A stretch of DNA of 64,000 nucleotides from [Flexibacter] sp. ATCC 35103 (GCF_001975985.1 NZ_MTQF01000001.1:890943-954942); one strand, 5' to 3'. Positions 1 through 8,670 are shown, numbered from the stretch's first letter. A program made the numbers and translations. The notes: generated by a model from the sequence alone, not told the origin.

Positions 1-1
1 T

Positions 2-226
2 CGAAAAGTTACTTATTCTAAAAACTACATTGCTGATCATTGGTGTCAAAAAGGTCATATTGTTCATTGTCTTGAAGGAGATTTTATCAGCGAATTAGAA
101 AATGGACAAAAATTTGAACTTTCAAAAGGAATGACATATGTAGTTACTGATGACATTAGTTCTCATAAATCATTAACCAATAATGGTGTTGAGTTACTAA
201 TAATAGATGGTGATTTTTTAAAGTAA
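2..226 (+). CDS. DHCW-motif cupin-fold protein, C-terminal part
   Basis: The gene enters from the left edge, so its start is outside the window; 74 codons and the stop remain. The visible part has the motif ADHWCQKGH followed by a glycine-rich turn (LEGDFISELENG) and the short beta strands of a small cupin barrel. This matches the family annotated as DHCW-motif cupin-fold proteins, for which I know no established reaction. The next gene begins about 80 bp downstream, so nothing suggests an operon. Identification rests on motif and fold pattern only. Confidence 0.7.
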   Translation, partial: RKVTYSKNYIADHWCQKGHIVHCLEGDFISELENGQKFELSKGMTYVVTDDISSHKSLTNNGVELLIIDGDFLK

Positions 227-307
227 TAAAAGTAATATTTGAAGCAAATTAAAATATTATATCTACATTTACTTACATTCAAATAAAATTAATTAAATCA
301 ACATATC

Positions 308-418
308 ATGGCAAAAAGTCAAGACGCTAAAAAAACAGCAAAGAAAGAACCGTTAAAAACGGCTAAAGAAAAAAAAGAAGAAAAGAGAGAGAAGAAAAAT
401 GCTCCTAAAAGAGATTAA
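308..418 (+). CDS. 36-residue lysine-rich basic protein
   Basis: A very short gene starting with ATG and encoding 36 residues, of which about 40% are lysine, with interspersed glutamate and alanine. There is no signal peptide, membrane segment or cysteine. The composition (starts MAKSQDAKKT, ends NAPKRD) resembles the tiny charged hypothetical proteins annotated in many flavobacteria. Nucleic-acid or ribosome association is only a guess from charge. The frame is open from ATG to TAA, and a self-complementary repeat follows directly, which fits a transcription unit end. It could still be spurious because lysine-rich reading frames arise easily in AT-rich DNA. Confidence 0.55.
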   Translation: MAKSQDAKKTAKKEPLKTAKEKKEEKREKKNAPKRD

Positions 419-419
419 G

Positions 420-495
420 TTTTAGTCTCAGTTTGCAGTCTCAGTTTGCAGTTTCTCGAAACTGAATACTGAGATTGCGACTTAATACTGAGTCT
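420..495. repeat. Intergenic repeat, cagtctcagt family, copy 1
   Basis: Contains repeated CAGTCTCAGTTTGCAGT units on the plus strand, followed by their complement (aaactgaatactgagattg). The block can therefore fold back on itself. Related blocks lie at about 1828-1926, 18757-18843 and 49508-49566. This copy and the second flank the porin gene. It may serve as a terminator or a non-autonomous repeat. Confidence 0.75.
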
Positions 496-545
496 TTTTT
501 TAAATGCACAATTTTAGATATATCGATAATTTAAAATTAGAAGCA

Positions 546-1820
546 ATGCGAAAAAATTATATTTTAAAGATTACGCTTTTGCTATTTCTATTTTTCTTAA
601 GCAGCAAAAGTTTCTCACAACATACTGACTTAGTAGACGATTCTCAAACTCAAATCTTAGCCGATTCTACTAAAAACTATATCATTCCTGATGCAACAAG
701 CAAAGGAATGAAATGGTCGAGAACTGAGAATAAATGGTTCACAGCAAAATTAGGCTTCGCTCCTATTTTAGATTATAATGCCAACTTTCAAAATCAGGAC
801 AGCAAAAATCAGGTAGGTAAACAAGAAAGCCGATTTGACATTAGAAGCGCCAGAGTTATGGTGAGCGGAAAAATAAACTTCAAAAACCCCTGGAAATACT
901 TAATAAGTGTTGAATACAAAGGATTAGACAGACCTGACGACGCCAATAATTTTGGCATAACCGATTTTAAAATTGTTATACCATTATCTGAAAATAGTGA
1001 ACTCGATTTCGGAAAAGTCAAGGAAACTTTTGTTTATGAAATGGTTGGGGACGCCGCCAACTTACCGCAATTTGAACGATTATTAAATCCTTTTTTTAAT
1101 AGCAGAAATATTGGTGTAATTTATCGTCATTATCTATTAAACGACAGAATTTCTCTTTCAGGCGGAGTTTTTAAAAATTGGCCCGCAAGCGACAAAAGCT
1201 TTTCAAACACTGATAATACCTTTACAGCCAGAATTACCGGATTACCAAAATGGCAAAATGACGGAAAAGAATTTATGCATGTTGGAATTGGTTTGCGATA
1301 CGTAGATGCTAAAAATGACATTATAAGGTTAAAAAATAAAAATGAGTCAAATATCACTTCAGCTTATGTTGATACCGGAAATATGAATGCTTCACACCAG
1401 TTTAATTTAAGTATGGAGCAACTTTGGAGTTTAGATAATTTTTCGGTTCTAATGGAATATGTTCACAACTGGACTGCAACAAACGATTTAGGCACGCAGC
1501 AATTTAGTGGTTATTATGTAACAGGAAGTTATGTTTTAAGCGGAGAACAAAGGCCCTATGATCAGAAAGCCGCTTATGCCAGAAGAATAAAACCAACAGG
1601 TAAATATGGAGCTTGGGAAATCTTTGCGCGTGTTGGAGCAAATGATTTAGAAACCAAAGAAATTCACGGAGGAGTAAATAACCGTTATGACCTGGGACTG
1701 AATTGGTGGGCAACTCAATATTGGAAAGCTGGTTTGGTTTATGGAATTGGCAATCTTGAAAAAGACGGAATTACAGGAGTAACCAATAATTTACAATTCA
1801 GAATTCAATGGATATATTAG
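546..1820 (+). CDS. OprO/OprP-type outer membrane porin
   Basis: A 424-residue beta-barrel protein of the phosphate-selective porin O/P family, expected in the outer membrane. The start at 546 is preferred over the in-frame ATG at 504 because it places a clean signal peptide (MRKNYILKITLLLFLFFLSS) at the N-terminus, ending near SFSQ. The rest alternates aromatic-rich amphipathic strands with short turns and ends in an aromatic residue (QFRIQWIY), typical of barrel insertion. Early residues include the family's DIRSARVMVSGKI segment. The substrate is not defined by sequence. The gene stands alone between two copies of one intergenic repeat family. A polyphosphate- or phosphate-selective role is family knowledge and not shown here. 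Confidence 0.82.
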   Translation: MRKNYILKITLLLFLFFLSSKSFSQHTDLVDDSQTQILADSTKNYIIPDATSKGMKWSRTENKWFTAKLGFAPILDYNANFQNQDSKNQVGKQESRFDIRSARVMVSGKINFKNPWKYLISVEYKGLDRPDDANNFGITDFKIVIPLSENSELDFGKVKETFVYEMVGDAANLPQFERLLNPFFNSRNIGVIYRHYLLNDRISLSGGVFKNWPASDKSFSNTDNTFTARITGLPKWQNDGKEFMHVGIGLRYVDAKNDIIRLKNKNESNITSAYVDTGNMNASHQFNLSMEQLWSLDNFSVLMEYVHNWTATNDLGTQQFSGYYVTGSYVLSGEQRPYDQKAAYARRIKPTGKYGAWEIFARVGANDLETKEIHGGVNNRYDLGLNWWATQYWKAGLVYGIGNLEKDGITGVTNNLQFRIQWIY

Positions 1821-1827
1821 AAAGTAT

Positions 1828-1926
1828 TCAGTTGCAGTGTTCAGTCTTTAGTCGCAGTTTCAGTCTCAGTATTCAGTGATTGTAATACCGAAAACTGAGA
1901 CTGAAACTGCGACTGTAAACTGAGAC
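1828..1926. repeat. Intergenic repeat, cagtctcagt family, copy 2
   Basis: Long self-complementary block between convergent genes. The left half has GTCGCAGTTTCAGTCTCAGT and the right half its complement (aaaactgagactgaaactgcgac), separated by a short spacer. A transcript from either strand could form a long hairpin, so it may end both the porin and pepD transcripts. The family is shared with copies near 420, 18757 and 49508. Confidence 0.8.
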
Positions 1927-1929
1927 TTA

Positions 1930-3390
1930 TTATTTAACCGGAATATTAGAAAGAATCTCTAATACAAATTTCCAATATTTTTGAGCTGAAGAAATACTTG
2001 CTCTTTCATCCGGAGAGTGTGCACCATGAATCGTTGGTCCAAAAGAAATCATATCCATATCAGGATAATTTGTTCCTAAAATTCCACATTCTAAACCAGC
2101 GTGACAAGCTACTACTTTTGGTTTTTCGTTATTTTGCTTTTCATAGATTCCAACTAAAGTATCTAATATTTCAGAATTTACGTTTGGAGTCCATCCCGGA
2201 TAAGAACCTGAAAGCTCTACTTCACAACCTACTAATTCAAAAGCAGAACGCAATGCATTTGCCAAATCAAATTTTGAAGTTTCAACAGATGAACGAGTTA
2301 AACACCCAATAGATATTTCTCCATCTTTTACAATAACACGAGCAATATTATTAGACGTTTCTACTAAATCATCCATATCAGCACTCATTCTGTAAACTCC
2401 GTTATGAGCAGCATAAATAGCACGAATAATTCCTTCCTGAACTCCTAAATCCATTACTTTTTCAGGAGTATCGCATTTTACGATTTCTATAGATAAATTA
2501 GGCTCAGTAGTTTTATATTCCGTTTTAATATCATTGATGATTTCCTGCATATCAAAAATATAGGCTTCATCAAACATTTCAGAAATAATTACTTTCGCAA
2601 CACTTTCTCTCGGAATTGCATTTCGCAAACTTCCACCGTTAATTTCTGCTACCTGCAAACCAAAGTTTTCAAAAGCATCAAACAATAAACGGTTCATGAT
2701 TTTATTTGCATTTCCTAAACCTTTATTGATATCCATTCCTGAGTGACCACCATTAAGCCCTTTTACAGTAATAATATGTCCAACTGATCCTTCCGGAACT
2801 TCTTCTTCATTATAAGTTCTTGTAGCTGTTACATCGATTCCACCAGCGCAACCTATATCAATTTCATCATCTTCTTCTGTATCTAAATTCAAAAGAATCT
2901 GACCCTGAAGAATTCCTCCTTTTAAATTTAGAGCCCCAGTCATTCCGGTTTCTTCATCAATAGTAAATAAAGCTTCAATTGCAGGATGCGGAATATCTTT
3001 ACTTTCTAAAATAGCCATAATTGTTGCTACTCCTAATCCATTGTCAGCTCCAAGTGTTGTACCGCGGGCACGAACCCAGTCACCATCTACATACATATCG
3101 ATTCCCTGTGTATCAAAATCAAAAACAGTATCTGCATTTTTTTGGTGCACCATATCAAGATGTCCCTGCATAACGATTGCTTTGCGGTTTTCCATTCCCG
3201 GAGTTGCCGGTTTTCTGATAATAACATTTCGGATTTCGTCTTCAAAAGTTTCTAAACCTAAGCTGTTTCCAAAGTCTTTCATAAACTCGATCACACGTTC
3301 TTCTTTCTTTGACGGACGAGGAACTGCGTTTAAATCAGCGAATTTATTCCATAGCGCTTTAGGTTCCAGATTTCTTATTTCCTGACTCAT
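1930..3390 (-). CDS. pepD: Aminoacyl-histidine dipeptidase (cytosol non-specific dipeptidase)
   Basis: A 486-residue M20-family metallopeptidase that hydrolyses dipeptides such as Xaa-His in the cytoplasm. The start at 3390 (MSQEIRNLEP) is chosen over 3414 because the family begins here and the upstream residues are unsupported. Zinc-site motifs are visible: GHLDMVH near residues 76-82, LGADNGLG near 113-120 with the bridging Asp, DEETGMTGA near 145 with the catalytic Glu, NLDTEE near 168, and a C-terminal HGAHSPDE that supplies the last His. Length matches bacterial PepD (about 485). It converges with the porin across a repeat. A TAACTTTG box (minus strand, 3424-3431) could be its -7 element. 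Confidence 0.95.
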   Translation of the reverse strand: MSQEIRNLEPKALWNKFADLNAVPRPSKKEERVIEFMKDFGNSLGLETFEDEIRNVIIRKPATPGMENRKAIVMQGHLDMVHQKNADTVFDFDTQGIDMYVDGDWVRARGTTLGADNGLGVATIMAILESKDIPHPAIEALFTIDEETGMTGALNLKGGILQGQILLNLDTEEDDEIDIGCAGGIDVTATRTYNEEEVPEGSVGHIITVKGLNGGHSGMDINKGLGNANKIMNRLLFDAFENFGLQVAEINGGSLRNAIPRESVAKVIISEMFDEAYIFDMQEIINDIKTEYKTTEPNLSIEIVKCDTPEKVMDLGVQEGIIRAIYAAHNGVYRMSADMDDLVETSNNIARVIVKDGEISIGCLTRSSVETSKFDLANALRSAFELVGCEVELSGSYPGWTPNVNSEILDTLVGIYEKQNNEKPKVVACHAGLECGILGTNYPDMDMISFGPTIHGAHSPDERASISSAQKYWKFVLEILSNIPVK

Positions 3391-3449
3391 TATATTTTGT
3401 TTGAAGTTTAACAATTAAGAGTCCCAAAGTTACAAAGTTTAATTTTTTT

Positions 3450-3480
3450 TTCGCCACGAATTTCACGAATTAGCACTAAT
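3450..3480. repeat. Intergenic repeat, gccacgaatttcacgaatt family
   Basis: Short copy of a flavobacterial intergenic element (TCGCCACGAATTTCACGAAT) in the 238-bp gap between divergent genes. Larger, inverted pairs of the same element flank the ridA gene near 47411 and 48091, and another copy lies at 59836. Confidence 0.6.
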
Positions 3481-3628
3481 CTTATTGAAATTAAAATACA
3501 ATTTCACAAATACTATCCCGTTTTGTAAAATTACAAACTAATAATTTAGTAAAAGCTCGTGGAATTCTTAACTAACTTTTTTTATCAATCAATATTGTAT
3601 TTATATTTACCTATCAAAAATCTATACT

Positions 3629-4690
3629 TTGAAATCAAAATACACACTACCTATATTTCTTCTTTTGCAAATCATCCTCTTAAAAATTCTACCCTTCTTT
3701 CCTGAATTTATAGAAAGATTTTACAGCAAAGGATTCTACTTAAAAATCTCTTACTTTTCGAGAATTCTTTTAGGTAAGATTCCATTTTCTGTTGGAGACT
3801 GCATTTATTCTATTTTAATTTTACTCTTAATTCGATGGTTTTGGAAAATCCGCAAAACATGGAAAATTCAATGGAAAGATAATCTCTTAAAAGCTCTAAG
3901 TATTCTTTCAATATTTTATTTCTTTTTTCATATACTCTGGGCATTAAACTATTACAGGGAACCTCTTTTTGAAAAAATGAAAATCCAGAAAGAATATACT
4001 GATGCGGAATTGTTGGTTTTTACAAAAAAACTAATTGCAAAAACAAATGAAATTCAGTTTCAAATTACCCAAAATGACAGTGCCAAAATAGTTTTTCCTT
4101 ATTCTCAGAATCAGGCATTTCAGATGAATTTATCCGGCTATAAAAATCTCTCAAGAGATTATTCTTATTTTAAGTATGAAATTATAAGCGTTAAAAAATC
4201 TCTTTTCAGTTTACCTCTTACCTACATGGGATTTGGCGGTTATTTAAACCCTTTTACTAATGAGGCACAGGTCAATGATTTATTACCTATGTATAATTTT
4301 CCTATTACGAGTTGTCACGAAATGGCACATCAAATGGGTTATGCAAGCGAAAGCGAATGCAATTTTATTGGCGTTCTGGCAGCTGTAAAAAACAACAATT
4401 TATATTATCAATACTCCGGTTATAGTTTTGCTTTGCGTTACTGCTTAGGGATTTGGCAGGCAAAAGATGAAAAAATATTCAAACAATTAAAACAAACAGT
4501 TCACGCAGGAATTTTAAAAAACTATCAGGAAAGTCAGGATTTCTGGAAACAATATGATACTTTTATTGATAAAGGTTTTCATGTTTTTTATGATAATTTC
4601 TTAAAAACAAATAATCAAAAAGATGGCATGGAAGGTTATAGTAAATTTGTAGATTTGATGGTGAATTATTACAAAACCAGACCACTATAG
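3629..4690 (+). CDS. DUF3810 family membrane protein with HEMAH motif
   Basis: A 353-residue protein with hydrophobic segments at about residues 8-24, 55-72 and 88-107, then a soluble region. The soluble part contains a zinc-protease signature, HEMAH at 230-234, followed by an acidic stretch (SESECNF, 240-246) that could supply the third metal ligand. This pattern defines DUF3810, a Bacteroidota family of unknown role; a membrane metalloprotease is inferred from the motif. Translation appears to begin at a TTG codon at 3629; no closer ATG keeps the first membrane helix intact. It is followed 99 bp later by the sigma-factor gene and seems to be a separate unit. Confidence 0.8.
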   Translation: MKSKYTLPIFLLLQIILLKILPFFPEFIERFYSKGFYLKISYFSRILLGKIPFSVGDCIYSILILLLIRWFWKIRKTWKIQWKDNLLKALSILSIFYFFFHILWALNYYREPLFEKMKIQKEYTDAELLVFTKKLIAKTNEIQFQITQNDSAKIVFPYSQNQAFQMNLSGYKNLSRDYSYFKYEIISVKKSLFSLPLTYMGFGGYLNPFTNEAQVNDLLPMYNFPITSCHEMAHQMGYASESECNFIGVLAAVKNNNLYYQYSGYSFALRYCLGIWQAKDEKIFKQLKQTVHAGILKNYQESQDFWKQYDTFIDKGFHVFYDNFLKTNNQKDGMEGYSKFVDLMVNYYKTRPL

Positions 4691-4789
4691 AACGCTATTT
4701 ATTATTAATAATTCGAGAAATTTGTAAAATTCGTGACAAAAAAAACACATTCATTGTAACAAAATAAAGTTCATTACTACTAATACATT

Positions 4790-5284
4790 ATGAGCGAAAA
4801 TCTAGAACAGTCATTTGTTGCACAATTGCAGGCAAATCAGAATATAATCCATAAGATATGTCGATTATATACTGCTGGCGAAGATGCTCACAAAGACTTG
4901 TTTCAGGAAATTACCATACAACTATGGAAAGCTTATCCTAAATTTAGAGGCGATAGTAAATTTTCGACCTGGACGTATCGTGTCGCTTTAAATACCGCCA
5001 TTACCTTATATCGAAAAACCAAAAGAACCGTATCTACAGTAGAATATGAAAGTCACCAGCATTTTGTAAAAGATGTTGATTACAATTATGAAGAAGAAGA
5101 ACAGATTAAGTTGATGTACAAAGCCGTTTATCAGCTTAACGACATCGAAAAAGCATTAGTTTTTATGTATTTAGAAGACAAAGATTATCAAGAAATAGCA
5201 GAGACCTTAGGGATCAGCGAAGTGAATGCACGTGTGAAAATGAACAGAATTAAAGGGAAACTTAAAAAAATACTAAATCCTTAA
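4790..5284 (+). CDS. ECF-type RNA polymerase sigma factor
   Basis: A 164-residue sigma-70 family protein of the extracytoplasmic-function type. Region 2 spans roughly residues 15-85, with the core-binding DLFQEITIQLWKAYPKF segment and the -10 recognition helix FSTWTYRVALNTAI. Region 4 spans roughly 105-160, with the helix-turn-helix YQEIAETLGISEVNARVKMN. There is no additional domain. The downstream gene begins 8 bp after the stop and encodes a membrane protein in the position usual for an anti-sigma factor. A TGTAACAAA-like stretch lies about 30 bp upstream of the start; such sequences occur upstream of autoregulated ECF genes, but this is only suggestive. Confidence 0.93.
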   Translation: MSENLEQSFVAQLQANQNIIHKICRLYTAGEDAHKDLFQEITIQLWKAYPKFRGDSKFSTWTYRVALNTAITLYRKTKRTVSTVEYESHQHFVKDVDYNYEEEEQIKLMYKAVYQLNDIEKALVFMYLEDKDYQEIAETLGISEVNARVKMNRIKGKLKKILNP

Positions 5285-5292
5285 AAATTATT

Positions 5293-5925
5293 ATGAAAGA
5301 ACTGGATTTATTAAAAAAAGACTGGAAAAAGAACTCTGACTCTTTTGAACAAATTTCTGAAAAAGAAATCTATAAAATGATTCATAAAAAATCATCTTCA
5401 ATTGTGAAGTGGATTTTGATTATCAGCATTTTAGAAGTATTATTTTGGACTATATCAAATTACTTTTCAAATATTGACGATTTCTTAAATAACATTCATC
5501 ATCCTGAAATCATACTTTATATGGAGATTCTGATGTATTTTAATTATGCGGTAATATTGGTTTTTATTTATTTTTTCTACAAAAATTACAAAACAATATC
5601 CACCATTGTTTCTACTAAATTATTAATGAGCAGTATTTTGAGAACTCGTAAAACAGTTCAGTATTATGTATGGTACAATTTAGGAATGATTGTGGTTTCA
5701 TCAATTCTTAGCTTTTTCATAGGATATGTTTACAATCCTGATATGGCAATTGTTAGGGAAAAACTAGCCTTGAACGGAAAAGCAATGTTGTTTTCGATTG
5801 GCGCTCTTGTATTACTTACATTACTATTCTTTGGGCTATTCTGGTGTATTTACAGATTGCTTTACGGAACTTTATTAAGAAGATTGTACGCTAATTATAA
5901 AGAGTTAAAGAAAATTGATTTCTAG
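5293..5925 (+). CDS. Multispanning membrane protein in anti-sigma position, unknown function
   Basis: A 210-residue protein with a charged cytoplasmic N-terminus (MKELDLLKKDWKKN) and four likely membrane helices at about 36-56, 78-97, 125-145 and 160-190, ending in a basic tail (RRLYANYKELKKIDF). It is co-transcribed with the ECF sigma factor, from which it is separated by 8 bp. The N-terminal soluble segment of some 35 residues could bind the sigma factor, but no zinc-binding ZAS motif or FecR-like domain is present. Relatives have been mislabelled in some genomes as beta-carotene monooxygenases; nothing here supports that. Anti-sigma function is an inference from position only. Confidence 0.7.
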   Translation: MKELDLLKKDWKKNSDSFEQISEKEIYKMIHKKSSSIVKWILIISILEVLFWTISNYFSNIDDFLNNIHHPEIILYMEILMYFNYAVILVFIYFFYKNYKTISTIVSTKLLMSSILRTRKTVQYYVWYNLGMIVVSSILSFFIGYVYNPDMAIVREKLALNGKAMLFSIGALVLLTLLFFGLFWCIYRLLYGTLLRRLYANYKELKKIDF

Positions 5926-6029
5926 ATCCAAAGGTTTCTTTTGAAGTTGCTATCCAAAAACCTTGGACTTAGCTAAGGTTCTAAGTTTATTTTAAAAAAA
6001 ACGTGAAACTTGAAACAAAAATTTAGAAT

Positions 6030-6860
6030 CTAATGTTCGCTTTCTGATGCTTTATAGCTCCATCTTCTCATTTCATTCAGTTCTTCTTCAGCTTTAATTT
6101 CTTCGGCCGGAATGACTTTTAAAAATGATGGATGTTGTTCTATTGCAAATTCTACTTTTTCAACGATTTCTTCGATCGTATCATTTTCATAATCAATATC
6201 AAGAGGTTCTTTGATAATAAAAGATTGTAGAATTCCCTTTTTCTTCATTCGTAATCCTTTCTTATCAAACGAACGACGGAAACCATCTATTACTATCGGA
6301 ATTACAATTGGTTTATGCTGTTTAATGATATGTGCTGTTCCTTTACGAACCGGTTTGAACGATTTTGTTGTTCCTTGCGGAAACGTAATTACCCAACCAT
6401 CTTCAAGTGCTATTCTGATGTTTTCAGTATCGTTTGGGTTAACATCACGTTTTTCAGTAACATCGACACCTTTTGCACGCCAGGTTCTTTCGACTGTAAT
6501 CGCACCAACATAAGCTAAAATTCTTGGCAGTAAACCTGCATGCATGGTTTCTTTTGCCGCAACATAATAGATATTCATTTTTGGCTGCCACAAATATCCA
6601 ATATTCTTAATGGTATCCTGACGTCCGCTTAAACTTGCGTTAAACACATGAAACATAGCTACAACATCGGCAAAATAAGTTTGATGATTAGAAATAAACA
6701 ATACATTAGTGTCCGGCAATGTTTTAATAATTTCTGATCCTTCAATCTGTAAATCATTAAATCCCCTGTATCTTCGGTGCGTCATGGCTCCCAAAATTCG
6801 TATTAACCATTTTTTAATGAATAATATATGTCCAAAAGGATTTCGTTTAAACAATCCCAT
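6030..6860 (-). CDS. 1-acyl-glycerol-3-phosphate acyltransferase-like protein (PlsC family)
   Basis: A 276-residue member of the glycerophosphate acyltransferase superfamily, expected to transfer a fatty acyl group to a lysophospholipid at the inner membrane. The start at 6860 (MGLFKRNPFGH) is preferred to 6932, since the extra upstream residues look untranslated. The catalytic block is NHQTYFADV: His59 and Asp65 are separated by five residues instead of the canonical four (NHxxxxD). The second block is FPQGTTKSF (about 160-168) instead of the usual FPEGTR. Both departures suggest a diverged subfamily. It stands between the sigma-factor pair and a Nudix gene, 125 bp from the latter. Confidence 0.78.
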   Translation of the reverse strand: MGLFKRNPFGHILFIKKWLIRILGAMTHRRYRGFNDLQIEGSEIIKTLPDTNVLFISNHQTYFADVVAMFHVFNASLSGRQDTIKNIGYLWQPKMNIYYVAAKETMHAGLLPRILAYVGAITVERTWRAKGVDVTEKRDVNPNDTENIRIALEDGWVITFPQGTTKSFKPVRKGTAHIIKQHKPIVIPIVIDGFRRSFDKKGLRMKKKGILQSFIIKEPLDIDYENDTIEEIVEKVEFAIEQHPSFLKVIPAEEIKAEEELNEMRRWSYKASESEH

Positions 6861-6985
6861 AGTTGTGTATTGTATTTTTTTGTTAGAACGCAAACATACA
6901 AAAATTATTCTTTTGGCAATACTATAAAGCAATTTCGTAAAGAAATCATTATTCTGATGAATAACAAATTGTTAAATTTCTATTT

Positions 6986-7642
6986 TTACGAATTTCCTTC
7001 AAAGGTTATTTTCAGAACATCTCTCAATTCACTTAAAATCATAGCAGTTGCTCCCCAAACAATATGATTTTGTATACTAAATGCCGGAACTAAAATATTA
7101 TCACCATAAGAAGTTGACAATGTGGCTTCGATAATAATTTTATCATCTAAAAATACAGACAACGGAAGTTCTATTATATTTGCCACTTCTCTACTATCAG
7201 GATAAAATAAAAGCTCCTCTTTTGAAATTCCCAAATATGGGTGCACTAAAAAATTACTTGGCGGAATGTACATTGGACTAAAATGCTTAATCACCTCTAT
7301 TTTTTCCGGTAAAACTCCAACTTCTTCCTGTGTTTCCCTCAAAGCCGTCTCTTTATAATCAGAATCTGTACTTTCATATTTTCCTCCGGGAAAAGCAATT
7401 TGAGAAGAGTGAACACCATTGTAAGCATTCCGTACAATTAAAACCAAATGTGTTTTTCCATCTTTAGGATAAAACAACATCATTACGGCTGCGATTCTGG
7501 GATTTTCTATTTTTAAATCCAGATTCTTCAAAGCTTCTATTCTTTCTTTAGGAGCCATTTTTATATGCGACGCAACCGCTGGCAGTTCAACTGGAATTAA
7601 ATTAGGAACATATTGCAAAAAATCTTGAAAATCCATATTCAA
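6986..7642 (-). CDS. Nudix hydrolase, CoA pyrophosphatase-like
   Basis: A 218-residue Nudix enzyme. The Nudix box runs from about residue 86 to 109 (FPGGKYESTDSDYKETALRE, then TQEEVGV) with the REx2EE core that binds divalent metal. The preceding segment (VLIVRNAYNGVHSSQIAFPGG) matches the arrangement in CoA pyrophosphatases (NudL-like), which cleave CoA or acyl-CoA to phosphopantetheine and 3',5'-ADP. The start could be the first or third codon (MNMDFQ). It diverges from the DUF4268 gene with 96 bp between starts. Substrate is inferred from subfamily resemblance. Confidence 0.85.
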   Translation of the reverse strand: MNMDFQDFLQYVPNLIPVELPAVASHIKMAPKERIEALKNLDLKIENPRIAAVMMLFYPKDGKTHLVLIVRNAYNGVHSSQIAFPGGKYESTDSDYKETALRETQEEVGVLPEKIEVIKHFSPMYIPPSNFLVHPYLGISKEELLFYPDSREVANIIELPLSVFLDDKIIIEATLSTSYGDNILVPAFSIQNHIVWGATAMILSELRDVLKITFEGNS

Positions 7643-7738
7643 AGTTTATTTTTGTACTTTCAAATAAATACAAATAAAAATATAAATATAGTCCAGAAAA
7701 CGCGGTTCTACAAGTTTTCTAAAATCAAAGCCATAAAA

Positions 7739-8173
7739 ATGTACAGTAGAGAAGAATCACAAAAATTAAAAAGGGAGTTTTGGGTGGCTTTCGCCGAAAA
7801 ATATCCTCGTAAATGGGTACTTTATGATACAAAAATCAAAGACTTCTCATTTAAGTTTTATGTCGACAATAAAAAAGCACAGGTTTTAATTGATATCGAA
7901 CAAAGAAGCGATGAAAAACGAACTGCATATTTCGAAAAATTAGAGGCTTTAAAAAATATTCTGGAAGAGGAATTTATTAAAGATCTGGTTTTTGAAAAAA
8001 ACTACACTCTCGAAAGTGGAAAAACCATCAGCCGAATCTGGACCGAAATACAAGGAGTGGGATTTAGCAACCGCAATAATTGGGATGCTATTTTTGATTT
8101 CTTTTTCGAAAAAATGAATGCTTTAGAAATGTTTTATCTTGAATATGATGATTTTATCAAAGATATTGAGTAA
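7739..8173 (+). CDS. DUF4268 domain-containing protein
   Basis: A 144-residue soluble protein. The start at 7739 (MYSREESQKLKREFWVAF) replaces a longer open frame beginning at 7613, whose first 42 residues are low-complexity and overlap the promoter region of the divergent Nudix gene. The sequence has the family pattern KREFWVAFAEKY, a central beta strand, and RSDEKRTAYFEKLEAL, as in DUF4268, a domain that also occurs at the end of some restriction-like proteins. Here it stands alone. No catalytic motif was recognised and the role is unknown. A strong hairpin terminator follows 23 bp downstream. Confidence 0.8.
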   Translation: MYSREESQKLKREFWVAFAEKYPRKWVLYDTKIKDFSFKFYVDNKKAQVLIDIEQRSDEKRTAYFEKLEALKNILEEEFIKDLVFEKNYTLESGKTISRIWTEIQGVGFSNRNNWDAIFDFFFEKMNALEMFYLEYDDFIKDIE

Positions 8174-8196
8174 AAGCAACTAAGTTCTTATTATAG

Positions 8197-8236
8197 AAAA
8201 AAGCTCGCAGGTTTTAAAAACCTGCGAGCTTTTTTT
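8197..8236. terminator. Bidirectional intrinsic terminator
   Basis: Near-perfect inverted repeat AAGCTCGCAGGTTTT / AAAACCTGCGAGCTT, with T-runs on the right and A-runs on the left. It works for both strands and separates the convergent DUF4268 gene and the small secreted protein. The core caggttttaaaaacctg recurs near 59901. Confidence 0.9.
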
Positions 8237-8240
8237 GGTT

Positions 8241-8651
8241 TTACACGCTAAAAATATTATATAAAATAATATGATCGTCGTAATTGATATAAAGTTGTTT
8301 TCTGTAATCTTGCTTTTTACGGGTAATAATAGATAATTTACAATCCTTGCCATCATTATCTTTGCACATGAAAGAATACACTATATCAGTATCATTTTCT
8401 TCGCGCTCGATATAATCCAAAATCCTAAAAAGCTGTATTTCCTGCGAATACACTACAATTCTATGTTTGTTAGTATCTAAAATTACAGAAAGATTAACCA
8501 AATCCAGATTTGACCATTCGCCCCATTTCCCTCTTTCATTTTTTTCTAAAACACTAAAACCAGATGTTTTAAAGCTATAAGATTGACTGTAAGTTTGCTG
8601 TAAACCAATTATTAAAAAAAATAGTACTATATAAGTGCGTATAGAATTCAT
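8241..8651 (-). CDS. Small secreted protein, unknown function
   Basis: A 136-residue protein whose start at 8651 gives a signal peptide (MNSIRTYIVLFFLIIGLQQT ending near YSQ). The longer frame starting at 8720 would overlap the upstream nitronate monooxygenase gene and is not supported. The mature part is beta-rich with two cysteines in the segment FMCKDNDGKDCKL, which could form a disulphide. I do not recognise a family. It is the last gene of a probable four-gene minus-strand run and ends just before the bidirectional terminator. Confidence 0.7.
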   Translation of the reverse strand: MNSIRTYIVLFFLIIGLQQTYSQSYSFKTSGFSVLEKNERGKWGEWSNLDLVNLSVILDTNKHRIVVYSQEIQLFRILDYIEREENDTDIVYSFMCKDNDGKDCKLSIITRKKQDYRKQLYINYDDHIILYNIFSV

Positions 8652-8670
8652 ATCGTGTTGATGCCAATAA

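Noticed and set aside
809..1713. Minus-strand frames inside the porin gene
   Set aside because: Antisense shadows of a well-supported porin frame with no family resemblance.
7613..7738. Longer N-terminus for the DUF4268 protein
   Set aside because: The extra 42 residues are AT-driven (Lys/Asn/Ile) and overlap the start and promoter region of the divergent Nudix gene; the family begins at 7739.
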